From positions 1 to 17,021 of the forward strand of contig DATDMG010000284.1 in the NCBI GenBank assembly GCA_036518955.1: a DNA stretch of 17,021 bases, in the 5' to 3' direction. The DNA comes from DATDMG01 sp036518955. Lineage in GTDB: Bacteria > Actinomycetota > Actinomycetes > Actinomycetales > Kineosporiaceae. The position numbers were made by a program, and so were the translations under genes. Shown here one piece after another: positions 12,932-17,021 of the stretch. The notes below the pieces were generated by a model. That model had not been told where the DNA came from, ran no database searches, and worked only from the letters and a program-made list of their open reading frames with translations. The number at the start of each line of letters is the position of its first letter. Position 1 is the first letter of the stretch.

Positions 12932-13719
12932 AGCTGACGATCGTCGGCTGCGCGGGGTCGTTCCCGCGGCCGGACTCGGCAGCCTCCGCGTACCTGGTGG
13001 AGGCGGACGACGACACCGGGCGCACCTGGCGTGTGCTGCTCGACCTCGGGAACGGATCCCTGGGCCCGCTGCAGCGGTACCTGGACCCGGCCGAGCTCGA
13101 CGCGGTCCTGCTGAGCCACCTGCACCCGGACCACTGCCTGGACCTGTGCGGGCTGTACGTGGCGCTGCGTTACCGCCCGGGCGGTCCGCCGTCCCGACGG
13201 CTCCCGGTGATCGGCCCGGTCGGCGTCGAGGATCGGATGGCGGACGCCTACGGGCGGGAGGAGGGCCGCAAGCTCGCCGACCTCTACGAGTACCGGGAGT
13301 GGACCGACTCCGTGCCGGTCACGGTCGGTCCGCTGACCGTCGTCCCGATGATCGTAGACCATCCGGTGGAGGCGTACGGGCTGCGGGTCGAGCAGCGGGT
13401 CGAGCGTCAGGGCCGGAGCCGGACGGCGGTGCTCGCCTACTCCGGGGACACCGACGCCTGCCCTGCCCTGGTCCGGCTGGCCAGGGGCGCCGACGTGCTG
13501 CTCGCGGAGGCCGCGTTCACCGAGGGCCGGGACCTGACCCGGCACATCCACCTCACCGGCCGCCGGGCCGGCCAGGTCGCGACGGACGCCGGGGCGCGCC
13601 GGCTGCTCCTCACCCACCTGCCGATGTGGACCGACCCTGCCACCGCGCTGGCCGAGGCCACGTCCACGTTCGCCGGCGACGTCGAGGTGGTCGCCCCGGG
13701 GTCGGTCTACCGGATCTGA
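12928..13719 (+). CDS. Metallo-beta-lactamase-fold phosphodiesterase, Rv1339 type
   Basis: A 263-residue protein of the metallo-beta-lactamase fold, arranged like tRNase Z and class II phosphodiesterases. It opens KLTIVGCAGSFPRPDSAAS, then HLHPDHCLDL with metal ligands His64, His66, Asp68 and His69. Asp174 in YSGDTD bridges the metals, and His145 (VDHPV), His206/His208 (RHIHLT) and His230 (LLTHLP) are further candidate ligands. Its M. tuberculosis counterpart by position and motifs, Rv1339, has been reported as an atypical class II cyclic-AMP phosphodiesterase, so cAMP breakdown is the best guess; a ribonuclease-like role is the alternative. GTG 12928 overlaps the murI stop by four bases, showing coupling. 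Frame extensions further upstream lie inside murI and are shadows. Confidence 0.92.
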   Translation: MKLTIVGCAGSFPRPDSAASAYLVEADDDTGRTWRVLLDLGNGSLGPLQRYLDPAELDAVLLSHLHPDHCLDLCGLYVALRYRPGGPPSRRLPVIGPVGVEDRMADAYGREEGRKLADLYEYREWTDSVPVTVGPLTVVPMIVDHPVEAYGLRVEQRVERQGRSRTAVLAYSGDTDACPALVRLARGADVLLAEAAFTEGRDLTRHIHLTGRRAGQVATDAGARRLLLTHLPMWTDPATALAEATSTFAGDVEVVAPGSVYRI

Positions 13720-13895
13720 GGCGGACCCGGGGCGGGCGGTGTCCGGTCTGGTGCTTATCGGAGGATTTGATCCGTCTTGGCAACCTGCCGACCGGGGCCG
13801 GGGTCCGGCTGGGTATGGTGCTGCGACGGCGTCCGGTCGATCGGGCGCCGGGCGACGTCGAGCCGGCGGTGCGCGGCTCGGGCAGGGGTGTGGTG
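13720..13895. other. Noncoding gap between the MBL gene and rph
   Basis: These 176 bases carry no convincing gene. About 13755-13785 is less GC-rich than its surroundings and holds a small inverted repeat GGAT-TTG-ATCC. TATGGT at 13814-13819 resembles a -10 box and could give rph its own promoter with a leader of about 70 bases, but no -35 is found at the right spacing. Confidence 0.4.
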
Positions 13896-14657
13896 ATGGG
13901 TTCCAGGTCGGACGGGCGTGCGTCCGCGCAGCTCCGCGAGGTGCGGATCACGCGTGGGTGGCTGGACCATGCCGAGGGCAGCGTCCTGGTGGAGTTCGGG
14001 GGCACTCGAGTGCTGTGTGCCGCGTCGTTCACCGAAGGGGTGCCCCGGTGGCGCAAGGGTTCCGGCGAGGGGTGGGTGACCGCCGAGTACGCCATGTTGC
14101 CTAGGGCCACCAATACCCGCGGGGAGCGGGAGTCCGTCCGTGGCCGGATCGGCGGCCGGACGCACGAGATCTCCCGGCTGATCGGCCGCTCGGTGCGCGC
14201 CGTCGTCGACCACCGTGCGCTCGGCGAGAACACGATCGTGCTGGACTGCGACGTGCTGCAGGCGGACGGCGGCACCCGGACGGCGGCGATCACCGGTGCC
14301 TATGTGGCGCTCGCCGACGCGATCACGTGGGCCCGGAGCCAGCGGCTGATCCGCCCGGACGCCGTCACGTTGCGGGGATCGGTGTCGGCGGTGAGCGTCG
14401 GCGTCGTGGGCGGGTCACCGGTGCTCGACCTGTGCTACGCGGAGGACGTCGCGGCGGGCACGGACATGAACGTCGTCGTCACCGGTGACGGCCGGTTCGT
14501 CGAGGTCCAGGGGACGGCGGAGGGGGCGCCCTTCGACCGTGCCGAGCTGGACGCTCTGCTCGACCTGGCGCTGGCCGGCTGCGCCCAGCTCGCGGCCCTG
14601 CAGCAGGCCGCGTTGGCGGCCCCGGTCGCCGCGCCGCCGATCGGGGTGGCACGGTGA
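13896..14657 (+). CDS. rph: Ribonuclease PH
   Basis: A 253-residue phosphate-dependent 3'-5' exoribonuclease that trims the 3' ends of tRNA precursors and forms a hexameric ring. It begins SRSDGRASAQLREVRI, the standard N-terminus. The phosphate-binding residues are Arg88 in GGRTHEISRLIGRS and Thr127-Arg128 in GGTRTAAITGAYVAL, and the acidic metal site is in LDLCYAED and GTDMNVV. The C-terminal 25 residues are an Ala-rich tail as in other actinobacteria. The ATG at 13896 matches the usual family N-terminus; it is preceded by in-frame GTG GTG codons, and the frame stays open upstream into the previous gene, so the exact start could be up to two codons earlier. It is followed after 34 bases by rdgB, a common pair. 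Confidence 0.96.
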   Translation: MGSRSDGRASAQLREVRITRGWLDHAEGSVLVEFGGTRVLCAASFTEGVPRWRKGSGEGWVTAEYAMLPRATNTRGERESVRGRIGGRTHEISRLIGRSVRAVVDHRALGENTIVLDCDVLQADGGTRTAAITGAYVALADAITWARSQRLIRPDAVTLRGSVSAVSVGVVGGSPVLDLCYAEDVAAGTDMNVVVTGDGRFVEVQGTAEGAPFDRAELDALLDLALAGCAQLAALQQAALAAPVAAPPIGVAR

Positions 14658-14691
14658 TCAGCTGGCGTCGGAGCGCGGACGGGGAGGTGCG

Positions 14692-15303
14692 GTGACCAAG
14701 CTGGTGCTCGCCACCCGCAACCTGCACAAGGTCGGGGAGTTGCGGCGGATCCTCCTCGAAGCCGACCTGTCCGGCGTCGACCTGGTCGGGGTCGAGGCGT
14801 TTCCGGGCCTGGAGGACGTCCTGGAGACCGGGGTGACGTTCGTCGAGAACGCCCGGCTCAAGGCGGTCGCGGTGGCCCGGGCGACCGGGGTGGCCGCGAT
14901 CGCCGACGACTCCGGGTTGTGCGTCGACGTCCTCGGCGGCGCTCCGGGGGTCTTCAGTGCCCGCTGGGCCGGCCGGCACGGCGACGACCTCGCGAACCTG
15001 CAGCTGCTGCTCGACCAGCTGGCCGACGTCCCGGACCGGTTCCGCGGTGCGCACTTCGCCTGCGCCGCCGTGCTGGCCGTGCCGGGCGGGGCGGAGCGCG
15101 TCGCGGAAGGCCGGCTGGACGGCGTCCTGCTCCGGGAGCCGCGTGGCGCCAACGGGTTCGGCTACGACCCGATCTTCGTCCCGGTCGGGCACACCCGGAC
15201 GACGGCGGAGATGGCGCCGGCGGAGAAGGACGCGATCAGTCACCGGGGGCGCGCGTTCCGCGCCGCCGTCCCGGCGATGCGGGAGCTGCTCACGGAACGC
15301 TGA
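14692..15303 (+). CDS. rdgB: Non-canonical purine NTP pyrophosphatase (RdgB/HAM1)
   Basis: A 203-residue enzyme that hydrolyses ITP, dITP and XTP to monophosphates, keeping deaminated purines out of DNA and RNA. It shows LVLATRNLHKVGELRRIL (4-21) for phosphate binding, ENARLKA (52-58), the metal and catalytic acids in ADDSGLCVD (71-79), GFGYDPIF (155-162) and SHRGRA (183-188), which holds the purine base. GTG 14692 is supported by GGGGAGG at 14681-14687 and by the family N-terminus. It lies 34 bases after rph and is probably co-transcribed with it; M. tuberculosis Rv1340-Rv1341 have the same arrangement. A long hairpin follows the gene after about 60 bases. Confidence 0.96.
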   Translation: MTKLVLATRNLHKVGELRRILLEADLSGVDLVGVEAFPGLEDVLETGVTFVENARLKAVAVARATGVAAIADDSGLCVDVLGGAPGVFSARWAGRHGDDLANLQLLLDQLADVPDRFRGAHFACAAVLAVPGGAERVAEGRLDGVLLREPRGANGFGYDPIFVPVGHTRTTAEMAPAEKDAISHRGRAFRAAVPAMRELLTER

Positions 15304-15362
15304 CCGGGCGTGGGCGCGCTCGGGTCGAGCCCGCTATCCCGGCTCTCAGCTGCACTGTTACG

Positions 15363-15404
15363 CGTCGGACCCGGGTCGCGTTACGCGTTCCGGGTCATCC
15401 GACG
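15363..15404 (+). terminator. Long hairpin after rdgB, probable terminator
   Basis: Reading outward from the loop TTA (15381-15383): CGCG pairs with CGCG, then a T-T mismatch and a G-U pair, then CCCGG (15370-15374) with CCGGG (15390-15394), a three-base bulge TCA on the right, then TCGGA (15365-15369) with TCCGA (15398-15402), plus two further G-C pairs. About 17 base pairs in all. There is no U-tract, typical of actinobacterial intrinsic terminators. Position, about 60 bases past the rdgB stop and before the next promoter, fits transcription termination. Confidence 0.55.
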
Positions 15405-15437
15405 GTCAAGGATCCCGACGGCGCGGACGCGTGCCGC

Positions 15438-15443
15438 TACCCT
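15438..15443 (+). promoter_or_regulatory. Candidate -10 box of the molybdopterin oxidoreductase gene (TACCCT)
   Basis: TACCCT matches TANNNT and ends 21 bases before the ATG at 15465, which would leave a leader of about 14 bases. The element follows the hairpin at 15363-15404, so the gene looks like a new transcription unit. Confidence 0.4.
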
Positions 15444-15464
15444 CCGCTGTCGCATTATGGGACC

Positions 15465-17021
15465 ATGACGACCCAGGACCGGCTGCCCGGCAGGAACCAG
15501 GTCGGCGCGCCGACGGGCCGCGCCCGCAGTGACGGTGCGGTGGGTGCGGTCGACGCCTTGGTCGGCGATGCGCGCCGGGTCGCGGGGGCAGTGCGCCCAT
15601 TCGTCCACGAGAACGACGCCGCCGGTGGCGGGACCGGCGCGTCGGGTGGCGAGGCCGGTGCGTCCGGTGGAGGGACCGACGTGCCGTCCTCGCCGCCGCG
15701 GCCGAAATTCCCGCAACGCCCGCCGGGGACCGGGCCGGTGCCCTACCCGGGCGGCTGGGACGCGTCCCACCGGGAGGCGGGGAGCCCCGGGCACCGGTGG
15801 GGCCGGCGGCGCCGGCCGGTGGCGGCCGAGGACCCGGACGGCCCGGACGGCCCGGACGGCCCGGACCTCGGGCGCGGACCTCGCGACCGGGCCTGGCCCT
15901 GGGCCGTGGCCGGACTGGCCGCCGGGGTGGCCGGCCTCGGGGTCGCCGAGCTCGTCGCGATCCTGGCCGGGCCGACGTCGACGCCGCTGATCGCGGCGGC
16001 CCAGGCGTTCATCGATCTGACGCCGCCCTGGCTCAAGGACTTCGCCGTCCGCACCTTCGGGACCTACGACAAGCTGGCGCTGCTCAGCGGCGCGTCGCTG
16101 GTGGTGGGCCTGTTGTCGGCGGTGACGGGCGTGCTCGCCCGGCGCCGTCCGGTGCTGGCCACCGCCGGTGCCGTCGGCCTCGGCGCGGTCGGGGTGGTGG
16201 CGGCGCTCACCCGGCCGAACGCCACGCCGCTGTTCGCCCTGCCCGCGGCCACCGGGGCAGTGATCGCGGGGCTGCTGCTCCTCCTGCTCCGCCGGCGGGG
16301 GCGGGCCCTGGGACCTGACGGTCGGCCGGGGACGGCACGGCGGAAGCTCCTGCTGGCGTCCGGCATCGCGGTGGTCGGCGGCGGGGTGGCCGGGGTGGCC
16401 GGCCGCGCCGTCAACACCTCGGCCGGCGCGGTCGAGGCCTCCCGGGCCGCGGTGCGGCTGCCCACCCCGGTGGCCCGGCCGCGCGCCCTGCCCGCGACCG
16501 TGGACGTCGGGGTACCCGGGGTGGTGCCGTTCCGGGTACCGAATGCGGACTTCTACCGGATCGACACGGCGACCGTGGTGCCCCGGCTGTCGACCACGAA
16601 CTGGCGGTTGCGCATCCACGGGATGGTCCGGCGCGAGGTGCAGCTGGACTACCAGACCCTGATGGCCGGCGCGCTGGTCGAGCGGGACGTCACCCTGATC
16701 TGCGTGTCGAACGAGGTCGGCGGCAAGCTGATCGGCAACGCGCGGTGGCTGGGCCTGCCGATCGGTCCGTTGCTGGCGCAGGCCGGGCCGCTGCCGACCG
16801 CGGACATGGTGCTGTCCAAGAGCGTCGACGGCTGGACCGCCGGGACGCCGCTGGGCGTGCTCACCGACGGCCGCGACGCCCTGCTGGCGGTCGCGATGAA
16901 CGGGGTGCCGCTGCCGATCGAGCACGGGTTCCCGGTCCGGATGGTGGTGCCCGGCCTGTACGGGTACGTGTCGGCGACCAAGTGGGTGGTCGACCTGGAG
17001 GTCACCCGGTTCGACCGGGCC
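15465..17021 (+). CDS. Membrane-anchored molybdopterin-dependent oxidoreductase, sulfite-oxidase fold (C-terminus cut by window edge)
   Basis: From ATG 15465 the frame stays open for 519 codons to the edge. Residues 1-140 are a disordered, Gly/Pro-rich cytoplasmic stretch with a PDG repeat (123-134). About five hydrophobic segments follow (roughly 145-167, 205-224, 230-248, 256-275, 296-313), then the sulfite-oxidase-type molybdopterin domain from about 350. Cys413 in LICVSNEVGGKLIGNARWLG is the expected molybdenum ligand, and VRMVVPGLYGYVSATKWV (491-508) is the family's other hallmark. The domain should face the outside, fed by a quinone or cytochrome partner not seen here. The substrate is unknown: sulfite oxidase, YedY-like and nitrate reductase members share this fold. 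The start lacks a strong Shine-Dalgarno. A frame of over 500 codons on the opposite strand is a GC-rich shadow. Confidence 0.9.
   Translation, partial: MTTQDRLPGRNQVGAPTGRARSDGAVGAVDALVGDARRVAGAVRPFVHENDAAGGGTGASGGEAGASGGGTDVPSSPPRPKFPQRPPGTGPVPYPGGWDASHREAGSPGHRWGRRRRPVAAEDPDGPDGPDGPDLGRGPRDRAWPWAVAGLAAGVAGLGVAELVAILAGPTSTPLIAAAQAFIDLTPPWLKDFAVRTFGTYDKLALLSGASLVVGLLSAVTGVLARRRPVLATAGAVGLGAVGVVAALTRPNATPLFALPAATGAVIAGLLLLLLRRRGRALGPDGRPGTARRKLLLASGIAVVGGGVAGVAGRAVNTSAGAVEASRAAVRLPTPVARPRALPATVDVGVPGVVPFRVPNADFYRIDTATVVPRLSTTNWRLRIHGMVRREVQLDYQTLMAGALVERDVTLICVSNEVGGKLIGNARWLGLPIGPLLAQAGPLPTADMVLSKSVDGWTAGTPLGVLTDGRDALLAVAMNGVPLPIEHGFPVRMVVPGLYGYVSATKWVVDLEVTRFDRA
15833..15866 (+). repeat. 9-bp tandem repeat encoding Pro-Asp-Gly
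   Basis: CCCGGACGG is repeated perfectly three times (15833-15841, 15842-15850, 15851-15859), followed by a partial copy CCCGGAC. It encodes a PDG tripeptide repeat in the disordered N-terminal part of the oxidoreductase. Because the unit is 9 bp, copy-number change would stay in frame. Confidence 0.9.

Noticed and set aside
13740..13890. Riboswitch or small RNA upstream of rph
   Set aside because: The lower-GC stretch and small GGAT/ATCC repeat do not match any riboswitch pattern I know, and no promoter-terminator pair brackets it.
13146..13895. Upstream extension of rph
   Set aside because: The frame is open only because it is a shadow of the previous gene; RNase PH proteins begin with the SRSDGR segment found right after ATG 13896.
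15381..16925. 514-codon minus-strand frame opposite the molybdoenzyme
   Set aside because: The plus-strand frame shows membrane segments and molybdopterin motifs; the minus frame is low complexity (Arg, Gly, Pro, His, Gln).

Overview
The window is very GC-rich, with an almost invariable G or C in third codon positions. It encodes a typical actinobacterial gene set: DUF2510, actinobacterial ClpS followed by a DUF2017 protein, fused isobutyryl-CoA mutase and a cytosolic Zmp1-type M13 peptidase. The methyl-accepting chemotaxis protein suggests a motile lineage; the genus cannot be read from the sequence. I see no rRNA, tRNA, CRISPR array, insertion sequence, prophage or toxin-antitoxin pair. No segment stands out as recently acquired.

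Layout. Positions 1-102 (-): start of a DUF2510 protein cut by the window edge. 149-409 (-): small unknown protein lying in frame behind the stop of a chemoreceptor gene, 455-2134 (-). 2348-5632 (+): icmF, fused adenosylcobalamin-dependent isobutyryl-CoA mutase, divergent from the chemoreceptor. 5676-6401 (-) lepB and 6398-8377 (-) M13 metallopeptidase overlap by 4 bases and form one transcription unit, convergent with icmF. 8520-9023 (+): MarR-family regulator divergent from the peptidase. 9069-9665 (-) pncA and 9758-11086 (-) pncB: two consecutive steps of NAD salvage. 11199-15303 (+): clpS, DUF2017, murI, an Rv1339-type metallo-beta-lactamase-fold phosphodiesterase, rph and rdgB. 15465-17021 (+): a membrane-anchored molybdopterin (sulfite-oxidase-fold) oxidoreductase, cut by the right edge.

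The right half (pncB to rdgB) reproduces the order of the Mycobacterium tuberculosis Rv1330c-Rv1341 region, except that the mec-cysO-cysM sulfur-transfer genes and the rhomboid gene are absent between DUF2017 and murI. In function it joins NAD salvage, N-degron recognition, D-glutamate supply for peptidoglycan, probable cyclic-nucleotide turnover, RNA 3'-end trimming and nucleotide-pool cleaning. Several starts here (pncB, clpS, murI, perhaps marR) sit 6-9 bases after a TANNNT -10 box, the arrangement of leaderless actinobacterial transcripts.

I found no convincing undescribed system. The points most worth a second look are the unknown ORF in frame behind the chemoreceptor stop, a repeated 11-mer in the mcp/icmF intergenic region, a palindrome between marR and the peptidase gene, the missing mec-cysO-cysM block, a long hairpin after rdgB, and the NKFE motif of IcmF.
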